The notes: a model not told the origin generated them from the sequence alone. A stretch of DNA of 12,737 nt from Ochromonadaceae sp. CCMP2298 (GCA_026770595.1 MU634384.1:1-12737), one strand, 5' to 3'; positions 1 to 8,248 are shown, counted from the stretch's first letter. Program-made: numbers and translations.

Positions 1-1392
1 GGCATCCGCGCCCTGGCCGTGGCCAAGACCGACGACAACGACGAGTGGCACATGATCGGCCTGCTGACCTTCCTGGACCCCCCCCGCCACGACACCAAGG
101 AGACCATCTTCCGCGCGCTGACCTACGGCGTGGAGGTGAAGATGATCACCGGAGACCACCTGCTTATCGCCATGGAGACCGCACGTATGCTCGACCTGGG
201 CGATCGCGTCGAGGGTCGCGCTGGCGTTGTACCTATTATCCGCGGCCCTGAGGGCCTGCCCATGCTCGACCCCGTTACCAAGAAGGCCCCCCCCAGACTG
301 CCCGAGACCTACGGCGACTACATCCGCCCCGGACACGGCTTCGCGCAGGTGTTCCCCGAGCACAAGTTCTTGATCGTGCAGTGCCTGAGAGAGATGGGCT
401 TCAAGACGGGCATGACTGGAGACGGTGTGAACGATGCGCCTGCCCTGAAGCGCGCCGACGTGGGTATCGCTGTGGCTGGTGCCACGGACGCCGCTCGCGC
501 CGCTGCTGATATCGTGCTCACCAATGAGGGCCTCTCCACCATCGTGGAGGGCATCGTCATCTCCCGCTGCATCTTCCAGCGCATGAAGAACTTCATCACG
601 TACCGCATCGCGGCCACTCTGCAGCTGCTGATCTTCTTCTTCATCGCCGTGCTGACCATGAAGCCCCTCGACTTCGAGCCCAGCGACTGGGCCACCAGGT
701 CGGGCTTCGGCGGCGAGGAGTGGCCCAACTACTTCAAGCTGCCCGTGCTGATGCTCATGCTCATCACCCTGCTGAACGACGGAACCCTCATCTCGATCGG
801 TTACGACAACGTGATCCCCTCCAAGTACCCCAACGTGTGGAACCTGCCTGTGCTGTTCCTGGTCTCCACCGTGCTGGCCAGTGTTGCCCTCGCCTCCTCC
901 CTGCTGCTGCTCTACTGGCTGCTCGACTCGTGGAACGAGAACGGCACCCTCTACAAGCTGGGCATTGGCGAGATCTCCTACGGGCAGATCACCACCGCCA
1001 TGTACCTGAAGGTGTCCATCTCCGACTTCCTCACGCTCTTCTCGGCCCGCACCCACGACGGGTTCTTTTGGTCCTCCAAGCCCTCCCCCATCCTGCTGGG
1101 CGCTGCTTGCTTCTCCCTGGCGCTGTCCACTCTGCTGGCCTGCATCTGGCCCGAGGGCAGGGTGGACGACCAGGACGTGATTGGTCTGGCCTACAACAAG
1201 CCCCACGAGTTGGCCATCTACTTGTGGCTCTACTGCCTCTTCTGGTGGTTCGTGCAGGACGGCCTCAAGGTCGCCACCTACTACTGGATGGAGACGTACA
1301 ACATTCTGGGCATTAACAATTCCCTCATGCTCGGCAAGGCCGGGGCCAATTCCGGCGATGAGGACGGTCTCAAGACCAAGCTGCTCGGTTAG
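1..1392 (+). CDS. P3A-type plasma-membrane H+-ATPase, C-terminal part (5' truncated by window edge)
   Basis: The frame is open from base 1 and ends at TAG 1390-1392, giving 463 residues of an enzyme usually 900-1000 long; the N-terminus and the phosphorylated aspartate lie outside the window. Seen in order: the end of the catalytic domain with DPPR, MITGD, FPEHK, then TGDGVNDAPALK at about residues 139-150, then DAAR/AADIVLT and six hydrophobic segments (about nt 592-660, 733-804, 850-924, 1002-1050, 1090-1152, 1210-1290). The sixth membrane helix of the family carries LNDGT, whose Asp is the proton-binding residue of P3A pumps. Family knowledge: it exports protons across the plasma membrane using ATP and energises secondary transport. 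No intron is visible. The tail after the last helix is only about 35 residues and lacks the long autoinhibitory domain of land-plant pumps. Its 3' end faces the V-ATPase c'' gene. Confidence 0.95.
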   Translation, partial: GIRALAVAKTDDNDEWHMIGLLTFLDPPRHDTKETIFRALTYGVEVKMITGDHLLIAMETARMLDLGDRVEGRAGVVPIIRGPEGLPMLDPVTKKAPPRLPETYGDYIRPGHGFAQVFPEHKFLIVQCLREMGFKTGMTGDGVNDAPALKRADVGIAVAGATDAARAAADIVLTNEGLSTIVEGIVISRCIFQRMKNFITYRIAATLQLLIFFFIAVLTMKPLDFEPSDWATRSGFGGEEWPNYFKLPVLMLMLITLLNDGTLISIGYDNVIPSKYPNVWNLPVLFLVSTVLASVALASSLLLLYWLLDSWNENGTLYKLGIGEISYGQITTAMYLKVSISDFLTLFSARTHDGFFWSSKPSPILLGAACFSLALSTLLACIWPEGRVDDQDVIGLAYNKPHELAIYLWLYCLFWWFVQDGLKVATYYWMETYNILGINNSLMLGKAGANSGDEDGLKTKLLG

Positions 1393-2083
1393 ATCCTCGA
1401 TTTTGGCTGCCTCGGCACACCGCGAACGTCACGCATCGCACTTTACTTGCATCACGCAATTGGCCTTTTTACGTTTAGTTAGACGTATTGGATTTAAATC
1501 ACAATGACAAGCCGTGCATAACTAATGAAAACTCAAAGCATACAATGGTGCGTTTAGCGCTTTTATTGCCGTTGGAATACAGACTCGTTGTACAATAATG
1601 CATAATGTGAATTTTTGCAATACGTACAAAATCGTATTACGACCCAGGAAGTGGGGACCTGGGAATCAGGGGAATGATAGCTTGCCCCGCGACCCCCCTC
1701 TTCCATTTAGTGTTGTTCTTTTCTCACAGTTAAATCAGCGAAAAGGACGAGGAGGACTAAACATCTACTGGTAGTTCGACAGCGCTTTGCTGAGCAACTT
1801 AGCAAGGGGCTTATTAGTTCACTGATTAGAGATTAGTAACGTCCACAGGGTCGTTGTAACTTACATGATGTTCAAAATGTAGCTCTACGTAACTACCGCA
1901 TATCAGATTAGCATTGTAATGATCAGGAAATGAATGCTGGATCTCTGGGACCTTACGGGAATTCTCGGGGGCAGTGACTAAGGACGGGAGGGGGCTGGGG
2001 GCAGGAGGGGGGTGCAGTCGCCAATGCCGACTGAGGGGACAGGGACTGTTGAACTAGGGTAAGTGCATATATAGATGCCAGCA
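1393..2083. other. Convergent intergenic region between H+-ATPase and V-ATPase c''
   Basis: About 690 bp lie between the stop codons of two convergent genes and should hold both 3' UTRs. The left part is AT-richer than the coding sequence, with no long open frame and no clear canonical AATAAA near either stop. The only marked structure is a run of G tracts at 1986-2012, listed separately. I see no RNA gene or repeat family here. Confidence 0.6.
1986..2012 (+). other. Potential G-quadruplex motif
   Basis: The + strand carries four runs of three or more G separated by 1, 2 and 5 bases (GGG A GGGGG CT GGGGG CAGGA GGGGGG), which meets the usual four-tract, short-loop definition of a quadruplex. 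It lies about 75-100 bp beyond the stop codon of V-ATPase c'' and far downstream of the H+-ATPase, so it could act in the terminator zone between convergent transcripts. Folding is inferred. Confidence 0.5.
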
Positions 2084-2728
2084 TCAGACTGGAAATTGGG
2101 CGTTGTTGGACTGTATTATGCCTACGATGATTCCGAATATGCCGAGAGCGGACGCGAAGATCTCCACGATGAGGATCTTCACGAAGAGCGAGTCGTCCTG
2201 CGCGTCCCCTAGGGCACAGGCGCTGCCCGCGATGCCCACAGAGATGCCCGAGGCGATGTTAGTTATGCCCACACTGCATCCAGAGAAGAATACGGAGTAG
2301 CCTGCGAAGTAGTAGGTGGCCCAGTCCCAGTCCTCGGAGAGCATGTACGTCTTGTCCTTGGGAGAGGTCACCTTGTTCAGCAGAATGATGGCGAGAATAA
2401 CGCCGTATATTGCCGTTGCTTCGCAAAAGATTACGCTCACGAGATTCTTTGATCTGATTCTCGGCGCTTTCACTGCCGCTCCAACTAAGCTTGACCCCGT
2501 CAACCAAATGCCCCACGCCGCTCCTACCACTGAAAAGCCTAGACCGATGGCGATGCCCCAGTTCGCCCACGACAGGGGAGACAGGTGAGAGATCACCTCA
2601 TTCCAACCTGTTCGGATGGCAAAGAAGATGGAGGATCAGCGTTATACACTTTACGCAGTTTGCGACCCCTGCCTCGGTGCCTATTTACCTTCATTGCAAT
2701 AATACGTCGTGCAGTCGTACTTGGACAT
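2084..2728 (-). CDS. V-type H+-ATPase V0 proteolipid subunit c'' (2 exons)
   Basis: The model has exon 1 at 2728-2689 (40 nt), a GT-AG intron at 2688-2608 (81 nt; donor GTAAAT, acceptor GAACAG) and exon 2 at 2607-2084 with stop TGA, giving 187 residues. Exon 2 alone has only an in-frame GTG (2596); the added exon supplies a real ATG and keeps the phase (GAA G|GT TGG). The product is a four-helix proteolipid made of two hairpins. FCEA holds the essential proton-carrying glutamate (E76), preceded by KAPRIRSKNL, and VKILIVEIF lies in the last hairpin. Family role: this subunit is part of the rotating V0 ring that moves protons into vacuoles and endomembrane lumens. Length fits plant c'' (about 180) better than animal or yeast c'', which have an extra N-terminal helix. 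It is divergent from WDR89 (462 bp between ATGs). Confidence 0.92.
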
Positions 2729-3190
2729 CGTTCCGCTCGTCCAGCTTCAGCCGCGGGAGGAGAATGACTTTGAAGCAAATTGACGCAGAAAGCGGGTGCC
2801 GAAGTGGACTTCTGCGGAGTAAGGATGCCCAGCTGCGTGTCAAAGCGGATAGATCCCGCGGGAGTGTCCCTCCCTCCCCAAGGCTGGCTGGCCATGATTA
2901 AATTTTCGTCTTGGGATTTTTCGTTTTGGAGGTTCCTCCAGGATGTTGAAGACGCGTAACGGCCGCGCCTGTCGAATGGTTGGGCAGAGGAGGTCCTCTT
3001 CTTGCTGGATCGATCCATCTGTCTGCATCCCGGATCCTGCTGGCTACCAGATGTGCTGCTCAGATCAAACGGGGGATTCGAGGGAGTTGAAACGAGGAAA
3101 GGGGGGGCACCATACTCGAAGACGCGGCCAGAGAGCCGCCACAGTTCTTCTACTAGGAAGACCGGTTGGGCGTTTCTGGGCTTGTGCACA
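2729..3190. promoter_or_regulatory. Shared divergent promoter region (V-ATPase c'' / WDR89)
   Basis: These 462 bp separate the two start codons and must contain both promoters and 5' UTRs. Antisense and extended frames run through it but have no homology signal. The WDR89 frame is open upstream to about 3002 but has no ATG before 3191. I see no obvious TATA box or other recognisable element. Confidence 0.5.
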
Positions 3191-4333
3191 ATGGACTTCT
3201 CTTTGCACCAGCGCGCAGTGGCCTCTTTCGCGCAGAGGCCAGGCGCCGCCGCAGGCCAGGATGAAATGGACAGTGGGGAGTACGTGTTCGAGGTCACACC
3301 TCTGCTGGGAGCGTCGCAGCTTGCCTTGTCCTTGTCGGACAACTCTCTGAGTCTGTCAGACAGCAGCACGCTCATGTGCGTGGCCAAGGTGGCCGCGCAC
3401 ACGAGCACGATCAACCGCATCGAGGCCTCGGCGATGTCTCCCCACCTGCTGAGCGCCGCGTCTGACGACCAGACAGTGAGCATCTGGGACGCGCGCAGCT
3501 TCACCCAGCCCGTGATGCGCGTGCGCGTGGGCGGGGAGGTGTCTGCACTCTCCATGGGCGTGGAGGGCACCGTGCTCGCAGCCGCCTCCGAAGCCTCCAT
3601 CTACTTCTTCGATGTGCGCAGTCTCTCCACTGGTGCAGTTGCAGGTGCGGGTTCGAAGCGACTAGGCAGCTACTCTGAGGTGCACTCAGATACAATCACG
3701 CAGCTGCGATTCCACCCCACACACCAGTCCGCCCTCACCTCCGCTTCTGAGGACGGCCTCGTGTGCAGCTACGATACATCAGCTGTTAACGAGGAGGAGG
3801 CCCTGGGGAGCGTTTTGAACACGGAGTGCGCTGTGGCCAGATTCGGATTCTTCGGAGAAGCTATGGAGGGACTGTACACCCTCTCCACCGTAGAGACCAT
3901 GTCTGTCTGGCACCAGCCCTCCGCCCAGAGGGTGGCGCTCTTCCCCGATGTGCGCAAGCAGCTGGGCGTGGACTACCTGGTGGACTGCGTGGGCGTGGGC
4001 AGCGAGCTGTACCTGGTGGCGGGAGACCACGCGGGCAAGGGAGTAGTCGCGCAGGTGGAGCCGGGGAATCTGACACGTGTGGGCGGGCTTACTGAGGGCC
4101 ACGGGGCAACTATCCGCTGCTGCGTGGCCTACCCCGGCTCCGGCTTGGTGGGTTTGGGGGGGCTGCGGCTGTTCACGGGGGGGGAGGACTCGAGGCTGTG
4201 CAGCTGGGGCGCGGGCACTCGGGGTGGTGGGGCCACTGCTGGGGCGCCGGTGATCGGCAGTGCGAGCAAGGCGGGTGGGGGCGCTATGAAAGCCCGAGGG
4301 GCGGGTTCGAATGTACGATACAAGCCTTATTAG
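3191..4333 (+). CDS. WDR89: WDR89-like WD40-repeat protein
   Basis: This is a single-exon gene of 380 residues, matching the roughly 390 of animal WDR89. ATG 3191 is the first ATG in the open frame and has A at -3 and G at +4. WD-type blades are visible: SAASDDQTVSIWDAR (residues 88-102), the family signature LGSYSEVHSDTITQLRFHP (158-176), then a block with SASEDGLV followed by NEEEAL (about 184-205), and a final GGEDSRLCSWG blade (330-340). The LGxYSExHSDxxTQxRFHP plus NEEEAL pairing is what I recognise from WDR89. The C-terminus is Gly/Ala-rich and ends basic (RYKPY), like the basic tail of WDR89 relatives. The molecular function is poorly known; a beta-propeller scaffold is assumed. The frame stays open upstream without an ATG, so a non-ATG extension is unlikely. 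Confidence 0.85.
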   Translation: MDFSLHQRAVASFAQRPGAAAGQDEMDSGEYVFEVTPLLGASQLALSLSDNSLSLSDSSTLMCVAKVAAHTSTINRIEASAMSPHLLSAASDDQTVSIWDARSFTQPVMRVRVGGEVSALSMGVEGTVLAAASEASIYFFDVRSLSTGAVAGAGSKRLGSYSEVHSDTITQLRFHPTHQSALTSASEDGLVCSYDTSAVNEEEALGSVLNTECAVARFGFFGEAMEGLYTLSTVETMSVWHQPSAQRVALFPDVRKQLGVDYLVDCVGVGSELYLVAGDHAGKGVVAQVEPGNLTRVGGLTEGHGATIRCCVAYPGSGLVGLGGLRLFTGGEDSRLCSWGAGTRGGGATAGAPVIGSASKAGGGAMKARGAGSNVRYKPY

Positions 4334-4522
4334 AACACAGCGATGTATTGAATTAGGGCCACGGCCTGCGTGCGAAATGTTTGTACAGTATAAGCACATA
4401 AGTCCTAAATAGTGTAAAGAGACTGTTTCCCCTCCTCCTGAGCTTCTACTCTCTGCTCTTTTTCTATGTATCACCCCTCTATTCTCTGACCCTGCTCTAT
4501 CCACGTGCGCTCACACCTGCGC

Positions 4523-4906
4523 CTACGCCTCGACATTCTTGCGCAGGAGCTCCCCATGACTGAAGTAACCCACAGCGACATTACTCGAATTCGTGGCGGT
4601 GGTACGGCCAGACTCCACGCTAGCCATGGGGAAGAGGCTGATATCTGTCTTGCTCTTGATTATGCCTGTGGAGACTGCCTCATCACTGAAGCTTGCATCA
4701 TCGGTGCTCTTAACTACAACTTCTGCTGTTTGCTCGTAGATGTTCCTGAGTGTTCCAAAAGTTGGATCACTTATTAATGTAGATGTCCCTGTTGGATCGA
4801 TGGTCTGGTCTAAATCCTCCATGGCCTCGTATATTTGCGATCTCAGCTTCAGAGCCAAGTTCAGCTGCGAATTCAGATCCACCTCGAGCTGCCCGTTATA
4901 GTCCAT
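4523..4906 (-). CDS. Hypothetical acidic protein; 5' end uncertain
   Basis: I do not recognise this protein. The first in-frame ATG is at 4906, giving 127 residues to TAG at 4523-4525. The frame is open upstream only to a TGA about 40 nt before, so either 4906 is the start or an upstream exon joins through an acceptor such as the CAG at 4889-4891. The composition looks coding: many D, E, S and T, few W, C or H, and a helical N-terminal half containing LRSQIYEAMEDLDQT. The rest is Thr/Ser-rich and probably disordered. There is no signal peptide or membrane segment in this part. It is convergent with WDR89 (190 bp between stops) and divergent from YchF. A spurious ORF remains possible. Confidence 0.45.
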   Translation of the reverse strand: MDYNGQLEVDLNSQLNLALKLRSQIYEAMEDLDQTIDPTGTSTLISDPTFGTLRNIYEQTAEVVVKSTDDASFSDEAVSTGIIKSKTDISLFPMASVESGRTTATNSSNVAVGYFSHGELLRKNVEA

Positions 4907-5306
4907 ATTTTCAGCCACAGTGTCCAGCCGCAGATCAGCTCACAGCGTGGAACAGCGTGACTGACTGCTCTTTGAGGAGCGGCAAGAATGGAGAATGGAT
5001 CGTTTACTGCCCAAACTACCGTGTCTCGAACAACCAACATACAATTCAGGATGTTTAGTAACATTAGCAGCTTTTGCCGCTCGCCGTATCCTTCGATATG
5101 GAGAGCGACAAAAGCTGTTAAAGTTACTAGACCGGCAAGAGAAAAACCGGAATAGAATAAATTTCCCCTTGGGAATAGTGGCATCAATTTGCAGCTCCTG
5201 TCCGGACCATTCTCCATGTTCTCCCACGAAGGTGATATGGGCGTCTGCTCGCCAGCAGAGGTGCAGCAGTGGAAGCGATTCAGTATCGATCGAAGATCCT
5301 CGTGCG
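4907..5306. promoter_or_regulatory. Upstream region between unknown ORF and YchF, containing a foldback
   Basis: These 400 bp lie between the ATGs of the unknown minus-strand ORF and YchF. They should hold the YchF promoter and perhaps missing 5' exons of the unknown ORF. The main structure is the 80-nt foldback at 5053-5132. Open frames on both strands cross it, and because of the palindrome both strands read a similar YGERQKLL peptide. That similarity comes from the palindrome and is not evidence of coding. Confidence 0.5.
5053..5132. repeat. Near-perfect 80-nt inverted repeat (foldback/hairpin)
   Basis: The sequence is symmetric about 5092/5093. Nearly every base from 5053 to 5090 pairs with 5132 down to 5095: outer arms TAGTAAC/GTTACTA, a central block CAGCTTTTG against CAAAAGCTG, then CGCTC against GAGCG. 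Mismatches are A5063:A5122, C5077:A5108 and G5083:A5102, with a few G.T pairs. The loop is about four bases (5091-5094). Long arms and a tiny loop fit a hairpin RNA precursor, a small foldback/MITE-like element, or a cruciform. I see no obvious target-site duplication at its edges. Confidence 0.85.
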
Positions 5307-6876
5307 ATGCTCCTGCGCTGCCTTCTGATTCTGGCCGTCGTGTCCAGCGCTGCATCGTTCATGATCAGCTCGCTAAGAACCGCGGGCAGTAGTATAGGGC
5401 GGAGGGTGCCGCCAGCCAGCCAGCGCCACCGCCTCACCCTCTCCATGAAGCTCAACTGCGGCATTGTGGGCCTGCCCAATGTAGGCAAGAGTACTCTTTT
5501 CAATGCACTCATTGGCTCGGAAGCAGCGCAGGCGGCGAACTTCCCCTTTTGCACGATCGGTAAGGCATGCAAACTGCAACCCTGCACCGTTGTGAACAGA
5601 ACCTCCTCATAGTTTTCGCACAACCACCCCCCTCAGAGCCCAACGTTGGTCTTGTTAACGTACCTGACAACCGCTTGGACAAGCTGGGTGTGATCAACCT
5701 GTCGGTGAAGGTCGTGCCTGCTGTGGTAAGTGATCTCTGGACTGCGATCCTTCGTTGAATCTTCGTTGGATGCACCTAACAATATACACGGACCTCGCCC
5801 CGTCTCGGACCATCTCACCTTGCCCCTCATAGATGGAGTTCGTGGACATTGCAGGCATCGTGAAGGGCGCTTCGGAGGGCGCCGGCTTGGGCAACAAGTT
5901 CCTGACAAATATCCGCATGACGGACGCCATCGTGCAGGTGGTGCGCTGCTTCATCGACGACGACATCATCCACGTGGACGGCACTGTCGACCCCGTTAGA
6001 GACATAGAGGTGATCGAGCTGGAGCTTATTCTGGCCGACCAGGCGCAGATAGAGAAGCGGATGGAGAGAGCCATGAAGGACAAGCGCACGGAGGCATCGG
6101 AGCTATCGGCCCTCACCAAGGTCAACGACGCGCTGCTAGCCGGCCACGCCGCGCGCACCGTGACCCTCAACGAGGAGGAGCTGCTATCTATCAAGTCTTT
6201 GATGCTGCTCACGATCAAGCCCATCATCTATGCGGCCAATGTGGCGGACTCCGACCTGGCCACGGGCAACGCGATGTCCAAGCACGTGTTCGACTACGCC
6301 AAGAGCGTGAACGCAGAGGCGGTGCTCGTGTCAGCCCAGGTGGAGTCCGAGTTGGTGCAGATGGAGGCAGCAGACAGGGCGGAGTTCTTGGCCGAGCTGG
6401 GCGTGAACGACGAGGACTGCGGGCTGAAGGCGCTGGTGCGCGTGGCCTACGACACTCTGGGTCTGCAAACCTACTTCACCTCTGGACCCACAGAGACCAA
6501 GGCCTGGACCATCCGCAAGGGCATGACGGCCCCCCAGGCTGCGGGCGTTATCCACACGGACTTCGAGAAGGGCTTCATCCGCGCAGAGACCATGTCCTAC
6601 GAGGACCTGCTGGCTGCGGGCTCAGAGAAGGTGGTGAAGGTAAGAACACAATACTACTGTAGTGCGCCGCCACCTCTGCACCCCCTGTTCGATATCGATG
6701 GTATTTCCTCTCTCCCTTCTTGGTTCTACCCTCCCATACTCCCATAAGCTCTTACGCTCGTTCTCACATACTCCCACACTCGCACCCACCTACAGGAGAA
6801 GGGGCAGCTGCGGTCGGAGGGGAAGGAGTACGTCATGGCAGAGGGGGATGTGGTGCTGTTCCGCTTCAACGTGTAA
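5307..6876 (+). CDS. ychF: Plastid-targeted YchF/Obg-like P-loop NTPase (4 exons)
   Basis: Exons are 5307-5559, 5637-5725, 5833-6639 and 6796-6876, with GT-AG introns of 77, 107 and 156 nt; all joins keep frame and give 409 residues. Residues 1-17 form a signal peptide ([17 protein letters not shown]) followed by F18 and a Ser/Arg-rich stretch to about residue 46, a bipartite presequence for a complex plastid. The mature protein begins near MKLNCG. The Walker A motif GLPNVGKST is at 55-63, the YchF signature [11 protein letters not shown] spans the first intron, and DIAG (G3, 119-122) is followed by VKGAS. The G4 position reads NVAD (250-253), where YchF/OLA1 usually has NxxE. The TGS-like domain runs from about 328 to the end, with [19 protein letters not shown] and the terminal FRFNV. 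Family role: an ATP-preferring, ribosome-associated translation or stress factor. Motifs such as SAQVESEL resemble cyanobacterial/plastid rather than cytosolic forms. Confidence 0.93.
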
Positions 6877-6893
6877 ATATAACAGTATAAGTA

Positions 6894-6899
6894 AATAAA
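6894..6899 (+). terminator. Candidate polyadenylation signal of YchF
   Basis: AATAAA begins 18 nt after the end of the YchF stop codon, within an AT-rich stretch. It is a plausible poly(A) signal for a very short 3' UTR; the 212-bp gap to the convergent YCII-like gene requires compact 3' ends. The other genes in the window lack an equally clear copy, so signal use is uncertain. Confidence 0.4.
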
Positions 6900-7088
6900 C
6901 CCTATATCAACCCATGTGTATTAAGGTACAGTCGGGAATGAGTAGCCAGTCGGCATGCCCCTTAGCAGTACTGCGATTTTAGATGGACTGCAAGGGCATA
7001 TCTTCTCTTCTTCTCTTGTACGCTACGGGACGAAATCTCTTGTGAAATTTCGCAAAACGACAACGCGCAGGTGGGGGTCGTGGGGCGC

Positions 7089-7842
7089 TTATGTCTCGGC
7101 GGATGCGGGCACATTGTCCTTAGGATCCCCCGGGGCCAGGAGATCGATGATATCCCACTTCTCCACAAGGTCTTTTATGATGAAGGGGCTCTCCTCCATG
7201 AAGGTCATCACGTCCGCCTTGGTCTTCGCCTTTTCTTCGTCTCCCTCTGCCAGGCCCACGAAGAGCGTCACCACGCCTTTGCCCTTGGGCATGAGGTCGA
7301 TCACATCCGAGGTTATGATGCGCTTGAACTTATCGCAGTAGCCCTTGTGCTCAGCCACGGTCGAGGCCAGCGATCCCGACTCAGTGGAGGATAGCGCAGA
7401 CTTGCGGATATCGTACATCAGCGCGAACTGGGGGTACACCCGCCCCGGTTTGCGCACATCCTTGTCCTTGAACTTGGGGAACCCATCGAAGTCCTTCTGG
7501 TCCTCCTTGTCGAGGCTCCAGTTCTCGTCAAGGTACTTTTCCTTCCGGGGCGCGGCGGGCGCAGCGTCAGCGCCCTTCTTGGGAGACCCGCTGCCCTCCT
7601 CGAACAAGTCGTCTAAAAGGGAGAGGAGAACTGTGAGTTGTACGTTCCGCATGCTTGCGGCCACTGCCGCCCCCAGACTTTATGATTTCTTTACCTGCAA
7701 ACAAATCCCCTTTGCCGGCGAACACGACCTGGCTATTTCTAACTAATGCTGATCTCTGCACCCATCTATTTGCCACGGAGAACCCATGCGAGCTAATAAG
7801 AATGCTTGCTGCAAGGACAGCTATGAGGATAGTTACGTGCAT
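7089..7842 (-). CDS. Plastid-targeted YCII-like domain protein (2 exons)
   Basis: Exon 1 is 7842-7695 and exon 2 is 7612-7089 (stop TAA), with an 82-nt GT-AG intron (GTAAAG ... CTTTTAG) and a clean GCA G|AC GAC join, giving 223 residues. Residues 1-20 form a signal peptide ending SSHG, followed by F21 and a basic hydroxylated stretch (SVANRWVQRSALVRNSQ): an ASAF-type bipartite plastid presequence. A charged, Pro/Ala/Lys-rich linker follows (about 55-105). The C-terminal domain (about 110-208) starts QFALMYDIRK, has H138 in AEHKGYCDKF and ends with ESPFIIKDLVEKWDI. This pattern (N-terminal strand, conserved His, then an acidic-x-Pro-Phe motif before the last strand) recalls the YCII ferredoxin-like fold. 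Family function is mostly unknown. The plastid call is stronger than the YCII call. Confidence 0.75.
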
Positions 7843-8248
7843 GGCTACTGTCGAAGAGAACTGCTTCTTTTTTGATCGGCTGATTCCAGGGGCTCTGCAA
7901 ACTCAGTCGCAGCGGGGAGGATCAATTTGACGGCTGATCGGATCACTGTCGCTGGGATCGGGTGAACTGTGCTGCATCTCCGGGCATCTCTTGCCTTCTG
8001 GCAGCCCTTTTTTGCCACAGCTCTTGCGCTTCCTCATCCCAAGCGATGTGCCAGAGAGAAAGTCGCAACCTCCTGCCAGCCATAGGAAGTAGGCGCCTCT
8101 TGAAAAGTCACAACGTCTGAGCTGGTGGGATGTCCCTTCCCACTTATTGACCCTTCAACGTAACTTCCGTTAAAGTTTACTACAAACAAAAAGAGTTTTT
8201 TTTTTCACGGCAATAGAACGACTAAATTTTTATACAAGTGGCGGGTCC
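7843..8248. other. Intergenic: 3' flank of POC1 and promoter of the YCII-like gene
   Basis: About 400 bp separate the POC1 stop codon from the start codon of the next minus-strand gene, so it holds the POC1 3' UTR and the promoter and 5' UTR of the YCII-like gene. An A-tract on the minus strand (T10 on +, near 8197-8206) lies about 45 bp beyond the POC1 stop. There is no convincing coding frame and no RNA gene that I can recognise. Confidence 0.5.

Noticed and set aside
318-728. Minus-strand 136-codon frame inside the H+-ATPase
   Set aside because: It is antisense to conserved catalytic motifs of the pump and has biased, shadow-like composition.
2593-3600. Long minus-strand frame (335 codons) antisense to the start of WDR89
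   Set aside because: It overlaps the WDR89 coding exon and the true V-ATPase c'' first exon, and has no recognisable motif. It is a shadow of the GC-rich coding strand.
4995-5306. Upstream in-frame ATG that would extend YchF by 104 residues
   Set aside because: The extension crosses the foldback and has no homology. It would bury a clear signal peptide that begins exactly at ATG 5307.
4940-5355. Minus-strand frames with a hydrophobic stretch across the foldback (MPLFPRGN... and others)
   Set aside because: The hydrophobic peptide partly reflects the palindrome. No single splice join to the downstream acidic ORF is clearly better than the others, so no extended gene model is claimed.
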